Shown here: positions 48,441-61,216 of the stretch, piece by piece
Numbering within the stretch: position 1 is the stretch's first letter
Layout of the letters: the number at the start of each line of letters is the position of its first letter
Source: Riptortus pedestris
Taxonomy: Eukaryota > Arthropoda > Insecta > Hemiptera > Alydidae
Assembly: GCA_019009955.1 (NCBI GenBank)
Contig: CM032233.1
Coordinates: forward strand, 63,001,501-63,065,500
Direction of reading: 5' to 3'
DNA: 64,000 bases
Translations under genes and position numbers: made by a program
The notes under the pieces: model-generated
Told to the model about the DNA's origin: nothing
What the model saw: the letters and a program-made list of their open reading frames with translations, nothing else
The model's database searches: none

Positions 48441-49278
48441 GGTAACACAGCTAGTATATATTATAAACAGTGCGTTTCTGAAATCCCTCATATTTTAGCC
48501 TTAATGAGCAGTATTTTAAATTTTAAGGACTCATCAATGAATAATATGGACTTACAAATCCATGCACCACTTAAAAATTATATTGAAAAGATATTAGTCA
48601 TGAGAGAAAAATACTCCGAGGTGACTTACTCAGGGAATAATGGAGACTAAAAGTATAATTTGAAGAAAGACAAGATTTTGGTTACTTTCTGTACATTTCC
48701 TGAAGCATATAGAATGACAGTTTTATACTGACACGTTAACATCCTCTATACAAGATGACCATCCATGAATAGGGTTGACTCACTGGCCTTTTAATATTAC
48801 TCATAGATGAGGGTTCATGAAATATGTCAAAATTAATGAAAAGAAACTAATTGTTGCACTGGCTATTAAATGTTTTGATTCAATCGCTCCTAATGCTGTA
48901 AATATGTCTTTAATTTAGAAAACTATCTAACTCTTCTTACTACAGAGTGATTTCTTAATTTCAAAATTCCAAAATGATATTTAATCCTTCCATGTGCTTT
49001 ATTTTTTTTTTTAAATTGATCTTTCTTTTTTTTCCAGATGGATGCAGAGAGATATGACCTACAGTGATTCACTAAAGTGGTTACCCTAATATTTTTAATC
49101 GTGCAATCATGACCACAGATTTATGTGCCATGTTTTTTGCAGTAAACACTCATTTAAGTCATTATTGAGTGTCTAAATAATAAGATAATGGATAATTATC
49201 TATTAAGCTCACTTTCAGGTATACATTATTTTGTAATGTAAATGTATTCTTAAATTGGAGGGAAATCATTTAAGAACC

Positions 49279-49284
49279 AAATAA
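49279..49284 (+). promoter_or_regulatory. Candidate proximal polyadenylation signal AATAAA
   Basis: Canonical hexamer about 240 nt into the putative last exon, in ccaaataaacatgcc and followed by a T-rich region. It would give a short 3' UTR isoform. Confidence 0.4.
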
Positions 49285-52100
49285 ACATGCCTTAAATTTT
49301 TTTTGTTGGAACGTAGCAATTTTCATCAAAAGACTATGTTTGTAAAAATTTAATATTTGTAGAAGATGGATGAACAAATGTTCTTGTTCTTTGGACTCGA
49401 TAAAATAGCACTTGAGACATATGTTAGCCATCATTCATGGCATTCTCCTTGTAAAATTAACATTATTTTCTCTTGTGAGATTTGGCTCACTATTTAACTT
49501 GTTCTTCCTCATATACGTTCTAATTAAATAGCCATGTGTATTATACATTTTTGTAGAGCATGTGAATGTTATACTAAAAATATATATATATACATATATA
49601 ATTGTATTCATGTATCATATGTGTTAGATGTTCAATGTTCTATGTATATGATTAGTGTTATATGTATGTGTATATACATGTATATGTATATATATGCGAC
49701 ACCCAAAAATTGTTATAGTATCTTGTTACTAAATTCTGTTTTCAGATTATTTGTTTAGCATTACTTCTGTTAATGCTTATTTATTTAATATTAGATAGAG
49801 CATATGTTAAAAAATTTGTTTCTCACTTCTAAATGAATAACCAGTTAATGGAGTACCAAACTCTTTATAGTTTTATGTTACTGTTATTTATTAATAAAAG
49901 CTTAAGCAAATAATAATAATTAAAAGCACAAGATATTTATCTAAATTTGTGGGGTTATTTAAATTATAAATATGTTCTTATGGATAATCTTGTTCACAAA
50001 ATGATTTTTATTGAAGCACCAAACTCTTTCAAATTCTTTATCCTCTACCATCAGAGGTACCGACAAGCTGTAGGGCAAGAGCAGCCGAATAAGAAAAACT
50101 TGTACCTCATGGCCTTCACAGCTTGTTAATAGCTTTGTTCATGGTGGCAGGAGCTGTTGAAAGTGATGTTTCAATAAAACATTTTGCCAAGGGAATATAG
50201 TTTAATTGATTTATGCAATGTCTGCTGACCTTCATTCCCAGCATGATAACTCATTCAAATATATTCTTGTATAAAGATTTACTTTATTTTAAAATCAGAT
50301 GATTTAAATAATATATCTTGTTATATTTTTTCATTTAATTTACAACTCCATATTCATTTATTAATATTTGTGAGATTGCTTTCTGTATATCAGGTTAAAT
50401 TCGAAATCTTAGTAGTTCCATTTTTAATTAAACACTTTGAGCTAAAACAGCCTGCATCAATCAGCTACTTGTGTTGACTGTTTGATAATATAATTTTGTA
50501 TTTAAACATGTGATAAGTCACTTTTTTGCGCTAGTCAGTAGCCAAATAAGATAATAGTCATGTGATCAAAACTTTTTTTCTCTCTTAGTGAGATAAATAC
50601 ATATGTATTATATATTCATACAAAAAAATTATAATAATAATGTTCTATTTTTATAATCTATTTTTTAATAGTTAATTTTTCATGGATACAAATTATTTTT
50701 ATGACAGCATTGTTTGGCTTTTTGATTTGGTCCTAGTGTACTCAATAACTTATAAAGCTGACTAGTGAAGACTAGAGCAACACTTACATCACTCATTATT
50801 TTCATATTTGGAAAAATGTTCAGTATAATTTCATTGAAATGGACCATTTAATATGTTCACCTATTGTGAAGAGAAGAAACCCAAAAGTGTTGCTTTGAGT
50901 TGCTTTATTATATTTCAAGCCTTAATCAGTGCCTATAATTCTGTATGTACAGTGGCGGGATTGTTTATATTTTTTTTTCTTATGAATACTAATCAACCAA
51001 ACTTATCTCTTTAAATCCATTATCTCTTCTTCTTTGTTAATGTACTTCTTTTTCTCTTACCTACCTTATAATGAAATTTCTCTGCCACTGTTATTTTTTA
51101 TTACTTGTGAGTTTTTCATGTGTGCCTTTCCTCTTAGGCAATCATATTATTGAATTGCTTATCATAAATAACATTTTTATAAATAATATCTAAAGAAAAG
51201 TGTAGGTGGCTTCTCAAAATTCAAAGATTAAAAGATTCAGTTAGTCTTCCGTTGTGGGACTATTATTTTCTTTTAAAAAAAAGTATTTATTTTAATTCGG
51301 TATTCATTTGGAATTACTATTAGTATTATTACCATTTCCATACATATTTTGAAGGATACTCATATATTTCTGACCTTCTCTTATCAGTTTACTGGAAATT
51401 CTCATTAATTGTGGGCCACAGAGAACTGGATGTAGGGAATTAACTAAAATGTCTAGATTGAACAATTTTTTCAAAATTTTCAATAAGTTCTTATTGATTT
51501 TTGCTTTTATCTGGTACTTTGAATAACATTCATATTGTATGCTTTTTGGGAAAAGATACAGTGAACCTATTTTCATGTTGGGTTATATCGATTCAATTTC
51601 AAAATATTAATCCTCTTGTCATAAATAGTGTGTTTCAGGAAAATATTCATTGCTTTGGAATCGTATACACTTATTATAATTTGGTTCTTCCAAGTGAATT
51701 TAATGTGTTCAATTTTTGTAAATTAACTTTTATTACCCATACATTTATTGAGAATTATAGCATACTTCTTCATTTCCACTATCGCTTATCAATTTTCTTC
51801 ATACACCCGGTCAAAAAAAAAATAGATTAAAATTCAACATAAATTATCTGGAAACATAATAATGTATTAATTAATGGGACTTTTCTATTTCAGTAACTAA
51901 ACTAGCACTGTATGTAAATGAACAATTGTTAAACACTGGTCCATTTAGAATCTTCACTTCCAATTAGAATCTTCATTTAATTGGTATATATAATGAAAAT
52001 GACATCTAAGGGGTACATTTCATGTTGTAGGTCATCACTTTGTTTTGGGGGGGGGGAATATAATGTTTAAAAAGGCTTTTAAAATTCTAGCTTTCTCAGT

Positions 52101-52152
52101 AACCCTTCCTTGTGTAAAGCCACTATAGTGGCTTTGCACAAGGAAAGGGTTA
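52101..52152. repeat. Near-perfect 52-bp palindrome in the mef2 3' UTR region
   Basis: The left half (aacccttccttgtgtaaagc, then cactat) and the right half (agtggctttgcacaaggaaa, then gggtt) are reverse complements with one mismatch and one bulge, meeting at CACTATAGTG with no loop. A related half copy lies at 47655-47685 (ctatagtggttttgcgcaag). It could be a hairpin in RNA, or the joined ends of a mobile element. Confidence 0.8.
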
Positions 52153-55100
52153 AACTTCTTGACAAGATATTCTTATTCTCTTCAAAATCTTTGAATTTCC
52201 GCAAAACTCTTTATGACATTTCTTTTAATACTACATGCCACAAGTCAAAAACAATGAGAGCTTTCTTTAGGGCGAGTTGGTCTTATATTCACTGTACCAC
52301 CAAGAAGCAATACATTTCTTAAAAGAAATAAAATGAAAATTCTTATATTTTATCATTTATACTGTTGCAACAACACCCTTCCACATTATCAAATTGCATT
52401 CACTAAGTTTTTCTAAGTTCAAAAATAACTTCTAGGATGCGTTTTATTTTCGTAATTTGAAAATTATGTTATAGTTCCAAAAGAAAATAAGTGAACCAAT
52501 AATTATTATCAGTGAATTACCACTTTGAACGGGTCTAGAAGTATTGATATTACGAGTAGTTTTCAACTATTGTGACCTATGACAAAACAAACAAAAGCTT
52601 TGGCAAACGATTACTTAGTGGATTTTCTTTGGTCAATAATATCATTCATAAATAATAAACCATAAAATAAAAGAAATAATAATAATTCATAAAATAAAGT
52701 CCTTCGCTGACATGGGATTTTCTTTATATTTTGATCTTACCAAATAAGTGTGTAGTCTTTCTGCTTACTTAATTATTTGTGGCATAGTCATCACACAGGG
52801 TGTTGACCTCTGCTTGAACAGAGGTATTTTGTTATCCTCTATTATCCTTTATGACTCTAAAATTTCTTTCGTTGTTCAGTTGTATTGTCTTGAGTAATCT
52901 TTCAACATTTTCCAGCCAAAGGAACTAGAAATTTTCTCATTTTCACCTTCCATCAGACATCTTATTGAGTGTCTTTTTCAAAAGGCATTCAGCACCTTTC
53001 CCAGTTACTCAGCCATCTTAGTTGTCCTCTCATATATTTTACTATGTCCTTGACTACATAGAACTCATTTAGTTTCTGGTTGTTTCATGGTTTAGTAAAT
53101 TTGATAAAATCATTTATGGTGGTCAAACAGTCATATTGTGCCTCATGATTTTAATTACATATTTCTTAATATATTTTCAAGAACTAGGCTTTTTCAAAAC
53201 TCGGAAAAAAAGGTCTGTTGTCTTAATACACTTACTGACTTTGAATCCTTGAGAGCTACCTTTTTCCTAGTTTTATAATGTCATATAGCCATTTCAATTT
53301 ATCGATTTGCTCACTTCTAGCATGTTCTTAGTAAATTGGGCTGATAAGCCAAACATGTCCCTACTTTCTAATTTATTTCCATCCCCCCCCCAAATTATTA
53401 AACTACTCCCTTTTACCTGTTCAAATCTAACCTTTAAATGGTACATTCAGCTGATATACTATTATTCTTTATTTTTTCTCTTCCTGTTGTCATACCTATC
53501 AATGGCTGGCTGGTCACTGGCTTCACCAAAAGATTTTACAATTGCATTATTTATATTGGTGGAACTAACCCTTTATTCCTTTTGTCAATGCTTCTATTTG
53601 CAATATTATACTGGTTAATTACTTTGATCATTAAAGGGAACAATGAGTTTTCATAGTCATTATCATAAAACAAATATACAGCCTCTTATCCTTATTGTAG
53701 TTACTGTCATTAGACACACAATATTCTTTATTGAAATAATATAATTTCTAGAAAAATGTCCAATAATCTACTGTACTGTTTTGCACTCTACAGGGTAGCT
53801 AGTTTGGTTTTGATGAGTCAATGTGAGCTTATATTTAATGTTTAATTGCTGTATAATACAATAATTCCTCTTTTTTCTCTCTCTCTATTTTTGATATTAA
53901 GTTAAAGAAAGACAAAAATAAGCTTAAATTATCTGTTTTTATCAAATAATGTCTTATATAATGATATCGGTGGGGGGGGGGGGTTCCACAGTTGTGTTTG
54001 TTATATTATAAAATAACTGGTACTCTAGCAGCTGAGACAAAAATGTTTACCACACAATTAAATTACCTTACTTGGTAAATAGTGAAGCCATTATTATAAA
54101 GTATTTTTTAAACATTCATTGAAGAAATTAAAGCTCTATCGTACATGTACCTTTGCCCAATTTGTTTACTTAGTTTTGAGGCAAAATAATTGGAAAGGCT
54201 GAGCTTTGATTTTATATGATTATGTACATTATTAGTTTATCAATAAATTTGACACTCATGACCATAGTAATAACTGAACTATTTCACAGCATAGTTTTAA
54301 GTGTACATAATTTGATGTCTCATTAGGCACTTCATGATTTCATTGTTGAGGTTTCCTTCATCACCTGAAAATCTGTTGTTTATTAAAAATGTACACTTGT
54401 TATTAGAACAATAATTATTGAATTTGAAATTATATGGTTGTTTAAATTACTGTATACTATTTATCCATTGTTTTTAAATGACATTGTGATATTTAAATGG
54501 TTTAACAACGTTTGTAATGTTATTTAATGAACATATTTAATGAAATGAAAGTTTAGTTTCTAATGCAAGGAATTATTACACTTTTTTCTTTTTTTATTAA
54601 GTTTTGCCTAACATAAATTCATTTAGATTGAACCCTGAATGATACTTATTATTATTTTTTTTGTAAACAAAACTCCTCCTGCTGCTTTTATTAATTTATT
54701 ATTATTTTTTTTTTCTTCCTGCCTGTATTTTGAAGAAAATTGGTTCACCGTAAATAATGTAGATTTATTTTTGAAAGCATTTTTTCAGGTGAAATATTTC
54801 TTATTATTATTTGTTATATTTCTTAAGAGTAATGCACCTTCCTCAAAATCAAAAAATAAACAAAAATCAAATTATAATTGCTAAGATAGAAAAAAAAAAA
54901 TTTTTATTTAAGGCCCCTTGTTACTAATACTTTGAATTTAAGCTGTGAAATGAGAATTGAGTATTTAAATAACATTATGAAATTACTTGAAGACAGGAGA
55001 CATTATAATTTTACTTAAAGTAACAAAAATCAAAAGAACTATTTTCTATAAATGTATTATTATTATTGTTTGTTATTTGGTGTATACAGTTTCCTTGTTA

Positions 55101-55623
55101 AGTTTTTGTGGGCATGTATATTTTCAAGTTTTTTATATCCTTAACTTTATAAATAGTAATAAGTAAATAAATGTTTTGTACTAACTGAATGTTCAGTGTA
55201 TAAAAACTTGGAAAAAATGTTGCCATAAATTGTGTCATACAAATGTAGCCAATGTTAGTGCTATCTATGTTATTATTAATTAATACATTTATATATTTCC
55301 TATAAATATTTAAATCAACCACTTTCTTTCAAAGACTTTTAATAGAAATTTATTTAATTGTAAATAGTCACATATTTTCTAAAATGATTAAAGTGAAATT
55401 TGGTGGTTAATTTCAATGTTTGTAGTTGTTGTTGTATAATACACATATTCTATTTAATGATATTTCCTAAATATTTTTGAATGGTGCTACTGTTGTAAAT
55501 GCTAAATGTTTTCTATTAGAAATGTTGCAAATTTTTAAAGATTTATTTATAGTCACTGTATCCTGCAATTTGATGTACCTACACTAATGGTAAGCCCATT
55601 AAAAAAACTCACCTGCAGATATA

Positions 55624-55629
55624 AATAAA
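55624..55629 (+). promoter_or_regulatory. Candidate distal polyadenylation signal AATAAA
   Basis: AATAAA followed by cacctgttgtataatt, a GT-containing downstream context. It would give a UTR of about 6.6 kb. Confidence 0.35.
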
Positions 55630-56640
55630 CACCTGTTGTATAATTAAAAGATTTTAATGTTAAGCTTTAGAAAATTAATTGGTTTTAGAGCCCTTTGACT
55701 GATGTGTTGTTTATAGATTTTATATACTATATTTATGTATGTATATATATATACATATTTATCCTATGTATATACGTACATATGTATGTATACATTTGAA
55801 TATATGTATAATATAAATGCTAAGAAAGGACAAGTTTATTTTTTTTCTAGCAAAGAGCTTATAAGTTTAATATAGTAAAGTTACTATCAATAACAGGGTG
55901 TGATGGCTCATGCTTGGTCCAAAATCACTTTGCCTTATCAAATTCCACCTCTCAATGAAGGTGAATAGTGTAATTTCCTATCACGGTTGTCTTTCAACCA
56001 CTGCAAACATGTAATTTGACAATGATACACAAAGTATAACTCATTTACATGTTTGCTCCAAACCACCAGCTCGAAAAAATTCTATTTATGAAATGAATGT
56101 TGGAAGATAATAATATTAAAAAAAAACAATATAATGTGGAAAGAGAAATTATTAAAATAAAAATTCCCAGTTATTTTCGTATTCAATGGTGTATTTATAT
56201 GAGATATATATATATAAATATATATATACATTAATAAATAAATGTTTAGTTTAGTCATTTAGTTGTGCCACAAAGGATTCATGTACCTTACTTTTATTAT
56301 TGTTAACTTGTTTCCTCTTGCTTTTCCTCATTAAAAATTGCAATAAAAGAAAGATGTTTGGCAAAGCCATTGCCTTTGAGCTTATTGGTGCCAGTTTTCA
56401 ATAGTTTGAAAATGGTATTTCTTTTAATCTCCAAGGTTTAGATAAATATCTTTTTTTTATTGCAGATGTATATTTGGATAAAGTAAAGCAAATCTACATC
56501 ACCCAACTTCTTATTTTCAAAGTCTTTTGTTAATTTTCTTAATTGTATTGATCTATTTTGTTTTGTTGATAATATAATTGAATTTTATTTATATAAACCA
56601 TGTGTTTTTACATATCAGGAACCATTAATATTAATTTAAT

Positions 56641-56646
56641 AATAAA
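56641..56646 (+). promoter_or_regulatory. Candidate distal polyadenylation signal AATAAA
   Basis: AATAAA with a downstream GT-rich stretch (gagtagtgttcat). It is the last good signal before the sequence turns into (AT)n and recognisable transposon remnants. Confidence 0.35.
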
Positions 56647-56699
56647 TTGTCAGAAACATGTTTTAACTGAGTAGTGTTCATATTTTTCGTATTTATATA

Positions 56700-57900
56700 T
56701 ATATATATGTATATACTGTTATAACAAAATTATATATAAATATATGTTAGGGTATGATATAGAAGTATATATATTAAACGAAATGTAATATATTTTTACG
56801 AAAGTATGTTCACGTTGTCATAGCGTTGAGGCAAATTACATTTACCCTTCTTGGTTTTATTTTTATTTTTTTTAATATACCTTTTTTTATAGATTAGTGC
56901 AATAGGAGTATAAAATAATATATTATAGAAGGGTAAACTTAACTTTGTGTCTGGTTTTTGTTTTAGGTTGTTTTGAAAATTATTATATGATTGTACCAAA
57001 AGGGTAATAATATATTTATCAGTCATGTTTTGTTTGTTTATTAATTCACCCTATATCCATTTAAATGAATCACTAGAGAATAATTACTGAAACAATAATA
57101 ATATTTTTATTCAGAACTTTCTAAACAAAAATATTCATTCATCAACAAATAATTGTATATTTCAGTCAGAAGAAAAATCAAATTTTCTTTGCTGGATTAT
57201 CAATTACAAATTGATGAAATTAAATTCTTTTTTTATATGTTAAATTGTTATGTCATATTGACACATCACAACATTTTTTAACATATTTTTTTAAATTGAC
57301 TTCATAGTAAAAACTGAGTCACAAAGCATGGACAGCAGAAGAATTTAGAGTGTAACTGTCAGTCAGGAGGAGCATCTCCAATGTGATGTGCTCTGCCAGT
57401 CAACTTTGTTTGGAATCAAATCTCTCAAGAGTGCTAAGCACTGTGTCTATGTTAATTGAACTCAGTTTCTGATTTAAGTAATGAAATATCCGATAAACAT
57501 GAGGCAAAGTATAAAGTCACATTAAAATGATATTTATTTAAGTAAATATCTGGGCTTTTAACCCAAGTTGACAAATATAAATATTAATTAAAGTTTAAAT
57601 TCCTTATATTGATAATAATGGTCATATGGTTGTTATGTTGATCAGTTTTATTGAGTAATAAAAATACTTTGAAATGGAGAAACTAATAGAATGAAAGACA
57701 GATTTACTGAGGGGAGGGAGATTAACAAGCAAAGAGATACGCAAATGTGTTATTAACAGGGAGCCAATGGAACATTAGTGTGGGTGTGTCCCGAAAATAA
57801 GTTGAATAATTTCATAAAGAACAATTTTCATTTTTCAAATAATGTGATAAATAAGCAACATCCTCCCATATTTGTTCTTAGAAATTTATTATAAAGACCT
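56700..57900. other. Intergenic stretch after mef2
   Basis: AT-rich. A more complex patch at 57315-57490 is unassigned and could be the end of another transcript. No ORF was recognised. Confidence 0.45.
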
Positions 57901-58079
57901 ATTAATTTCATAAATAAGTGTACATATTAATAACATGAATATTCATTTTTAATTCAAAATGTAAACAACAGAAAACAATTTGTAGTGTAACTTAATAATA
58001 ATATAACCTCAAAAACCGTATGTTAACAAGAGAAAAACAATAATCATATGTTAACAAGCTTAAAACAATAATCATATGT
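57901..58079. repeat. 179-bp terminal direct repeat of a deleted retroelement (left copy)
   Basis: attaatttcataaataagtg to aataatcatatgt matches 58735-58913 at the same length with about eight differences. The pair brackets the integrase fragment, so they are probably LTRs or LTR pieces. Confidence 0.75.
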
Positions 58080-58734
58080 CACACCTCCTCGTCTATTTAC
58101 AGTGGTGTGGTGCCTTACGTAGGATGAGCTGGTCAACATGTCTTTTGATGGTGCGCCCATCATCTAGAACAACAGTGTACATTACATTTCCTTGTTTTGC
58201 AGTTATACGGCCTAAGTGCCATTTGTTTGATCCGTTGAAATACACGAGCCTGCACCTTATCTCCAACCTTAAATTTCCTATTGATTCCGACTTGGAGTTC
58301 CTTTTCCCGATGTATCCTTGTTTCTAATGTTGGAACAATTATGGAGAGGTTCGTCCTGATGTTCCTTCCAAACATTAGATGATAAGCTGATGTTCCAGTA
58401 GCATTGGGTGATTGTCTGAGTTGCACTAGGAGTTTTTGCACTTTATTTTGTAGTTCCCTTTTCTCCCTCCATAGATTTTAACGCCTTCTTGACAGTCTGT
58501 ACGTACCTTTCAGGCTGACCATTTGAATTCGGATGGTATGGCACAGATGTTTTGTGAATAATTCCACATTCATTCATGAAGTTTTCGTACTCTTGGGAAA
58601 TAAACTGTCATCCATTATCAGATACCAATATGTAAGGAAAACCAAAAGTTGAAAATATTCTTCGTAATTCTTGGATTGTCCAGGTACTTGTAGTTGTTTT
58701 TGTCGGTATCATTTTCCTCATCCTCGTTGCCGTT
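58080..58734 (-). pseudogene. Ty3/gypsy-type integrase fragment
   Basis: Minus-strand translation gives a catalytic-core segment: FSTFGFPYILVSDNG, an in-frame stop, QFISQEYENFMNECGIIHKT, VPYHPNSNGQPERYVQTVKK. The Asp of SDNG and the Glu of QPER are 35 residues apart, as in DD35E integrases. After a frameshift follow SPNATGTSAYHLMFGRNIRT and KFKVGDKVQARVF, the post-core and C-terminal domain of gypsy integrases. gag, protease and reverse transcriptase are missing. With the flanking 179-bp repeats it forms an internally deleted, dead element of about 1 kb. Confidence 0.8.
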
Positions 58735-58913
58735 ATTAATTTCATAAATAAGTGCACATATTAATAACATGAATATTCCTTTTTAATTCAAAATATAAAC
58801 AACAGAAAACAATTTGTAGTGTAACTTAATAATAATATAACCTCAAAACCCATATGTTAACAAAAGAAAAACAATAATCATATGTGAACAAGTTTAAAAC
58901 AATAATCATATGT
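58735..58913. repeat. 179-bp terminal direct repeat of a deleted retroelement (right copy)
   Basis: Direct copy of 57901-58079. On the minus strand this would be the 5' LTR and the other the 3' LTR. A short internal motif (acaataatcatatgt) occurs twice in each copy. Confidence 0.75.
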
Positions 58914-58950
58914 AACAAGGCCATTTTATGGTAACATAAAGAGTCAGTAT

Positions 58951-59182
58951 ATATGGGGGCTCGGGTTGGCCGTGCGAGTTAGGGTATTGGTCCTAATCTC
59001 GCATGGCAGACCTAGAGTGGCGGGTTCGAATCCCGCCCTGGGCAGTAGAAATTTATTTAATGACGGACTCATTAAATAAACTCCTTAGGCCCACCCTGGC
59101 TAGAAAAGGATGGTAACCTGTAGATAACCCGTCCCGATTAGCCTAGTAGCATAAAGTGGACGTAAAATAAAAAAAAAAAAAA
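58951..59182 (+). mobile_element. tRNA-derived SINE (SINE1) with poly-A tail and target duplication
   Basis: The head has tRNA-like sequence with a perfect B box ggttcgaatcc at 59023-59033 and an A-box-like gttggccgtgcgag. It is followed by a non-tRNA body (cccaccctggctagaaaagg, taacctgtagataaccc) and a run of A. Flanking copies of aaagagtcagtat at 58938-58950 and 59183-59195 are a target-site duplication. The insertion lies in the 3' end of a Tc1-like transposase gene. Confidence 0.88.
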
Positions 59183-59189
59183 AAAGAGT

Positions 59190-59509
59190 CAGTATCTTGT
59201 AACACCTTCTCTTGCTTTTCTAACAGCTTCTAGTCGTCTTGGCATTGACAAGATAACTTTTGAGGGAAGTTATCCCTTTCTTCCAATATTCTAATTTCAA
59301 GTATAATAACTGTTATTGGGGATGATTCTGAGCTCTAATATGCCTTTTCAGCGTACCCCACATGTACTCTATCAGATAAAGATCCGGACTTCTTGCAGGA
59401 AGAGGTAGGACATTAATTCCTACTTCCTGCAAATAATCAGCCACAACAGTAGGAGTATGCGATCTCACTTATCTTGGAGATAAAGACGATTTTCCCCAAC
59501 AGATGTACA
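59190..59509 (-). pseudogene. Tc1-like transposase, C-terminal part
   Basis: Minus-strand frames give VVADYLQEVGINVLPLPARS, PDLYLIEYMWGTLKRHIRAQ, NHP and, after a frameshift, LSMPRRLEAVRKAREGVTRY followed by a stop. This is the SPDLNPIE-containing end of Tc1 transposases, with NP of that motif replaced by YL. Several stops and frameshifts are present. The rest of the gene is at 61217-61640, separated by an inserted element. Confidence 0.82.
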
Positions 59510-61216
59510 GTGCTCAATTGGACTAATCTAGGTGGACAAAACTCAGGGCCATATTATATGGGGTTATAAAATACATATATTCTTGTCTATTAGTTAATAA
59601 AAGATAAAACTAAATACATAATCATTTGTATTAATCTTTTAACAATTTTATTATATCTCTATCATGTTTAGATATCTATTTTTGAGGAAATTTTCTTAAC
59701 AAAGATATGTAGGGGTCTGAGGATGTTAACAAATATTTAAATAAATCAAAACTAGTTCTGTGCCTGTTTTCACGGTATGTCCTAATCTCGTTTTTCTGAT
59801 TTCTTTATTTTTAGCTTCTGAAGCTTCCTCTTACTTTTTCCTACTGGTGTCATTGAGTTTTTTTTTTTATTTCCGCTCCATACACCAAAATTTTGTGGAC
59901 AGTCACTTGTACCATGGATACGAACTTAAATGCAATTTTCTAGTCGCCTCATAGTAGTCATGAAATTTTTTGGGGTAAATTTCATAGCCAGAGCAATAGA
60001 GCAAGAATTGTTCCCAAATCCTGCTTTAACATTGTCTATGATGAGACCCACTTCTTTGAATTTTTTCTTAATTTATTCTTTGTTTTTCTTCAAAATATCC
60101 TTCTTTTCTTTTCCTCTGATTTTTCACTCACAAATGTTCAGGAAGTAACTTATATTTAAAAAACATTCCATTCTGAGAATGTAGGCATGCAGGCTGGAGA
60201 TACCAAATTGGTACATATGAGTGTCAAGCTCTTTTACCATAGATGTTAAATTCATGCCTCTTGTTGAACATTTATATAACTTTGGACAGTAAAATTATTT
60301 TCAATGAAAATAATTTCTCCTCTTCGATTTTATTGAACTATCCACTTCTGTGGCCTACCAACACTAGTTGAGGACTCAGAAGTATCATCTGCTTCCACAA
60401 GCATGGAAAAAGTTAAATGTTTCATTTCACTACTGGCCATCTTCTTTTAAAAAGAAGTCTAATCATCTTCGCTTACAGACCCATTTAAGACTCATTCTCA
60501 CATTCTTTTTTTAAGAATGCCTTTAACTGCCCATCTTGTTGTTCGTTAATGACGAAATCACCAAAATTCATATTCACGAAGTTGATCTCTTCTTTTAATC
60601 AACTTTTTACCGGAACTGAATGTCAAACATCAAATATTGATATCCGTTGCAGTTGGGCATCTGTAAATAAAAAAAATGTAATTATTTATAATCGCAGAAA
60701 ATTGCAAGTAACTGCTAATATATCACAAAACTATATTAAAGAGAAGTTCTTTTAAAACTAGTATCACTGCTTGACTACACTTGACATCATTGTAGATCTC
60801 TATTCCAATGTTATTTATAAAAAAAAAAAAATTTTTAATGACCTGTTTTTAGTTAACTATTACATATTGTTATAGAAACATTGTGATCATTTTTTTTTTA
60901 CTTAATAAACTTAAAATTACCTCTAGTTTCAGACCCCATCACAAGAAAGCACTTAAAATCTCACAGTACTCTAAGAAACATGTATACAGGTAAGTGTTAA
61001 CAGTCACACTGAGCTGTCAACCAGCTACCCGAGTCAGGTTCAGGTAATTTCACCTATTGTTAAAAATAAAAAAAAACTGCCACTTCTTGGGTTTTTTCTT
61101 GTGTCTTATCAGTTGAAGTATGTATCTGAAAGTGCCATGAGAATGGTAAAATTAAATTTCAATGATTTCATTTAAATACCTTTTGTCCACCTAGATTGAT
61201 CCAATTGTACACTGCG
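59510..61216. mobile_element. 1.7-kb inverted-repeat element inserted in the Tc1 copy
   Basis: The ends cagtgctcaattggactaat, ctaggtggacaaaa (59510-59543) and the inverse at 61183-61216 are about 34-bp terminal inverted repeats. Removing the element restores the order of Tc1 transposase blocks. On the minus strand near 59900 a segment reads VTVHKILVYGAEI followed by EEASEAKNKEIRKTRLGHT, which resembles a segment I recall from repetitive transposase-related proteins of arthropods. No intact ORF. A TA duplication is clear only on the left. Confidence 0.7.

Larger units (their letters stand above)
45191..49037 (+). other. mef2: mef2 3'-UTR intron (3.85 kb) filled with repeats
   Basis: The intron runs from GTAAGTATAG to a long T-rich tract ending ttttccag at 49037. 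It contains two S elements in opposite orientation (45320-47165 and 47553-48440) and a short R fragment. If the donor is skipped, the mRNA would read through into these repeats. Confidence 0.6.
49038..56646 (+). other. mef2: Probable long mef2 3' UTR exon
   Basis: This exon starts after a strong acceptor at 49037. The stretch has no convincing ORF and, apart from (AT)n tracts and one hairpin, I recognise none of the repeat families that fill the rest of the window. That is what a retained long UTR would look like. AATAAA hexamers occur at 49279, 55624 and 56641. A Pumilio-like TGTAAATA is at 55359. Length is inferred: the mRNA may end at any of these signals, or part of the stretch may be intergenic. 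Confidence 0.5.

Noticed and set aside
58958..59045. tRNA gene
   Set aside because: The B box is perfect, but the sequence continues into a SINE body with poly-A and a target duplication, and a clean cloverleaf with a clear anticodon arm is not evident.
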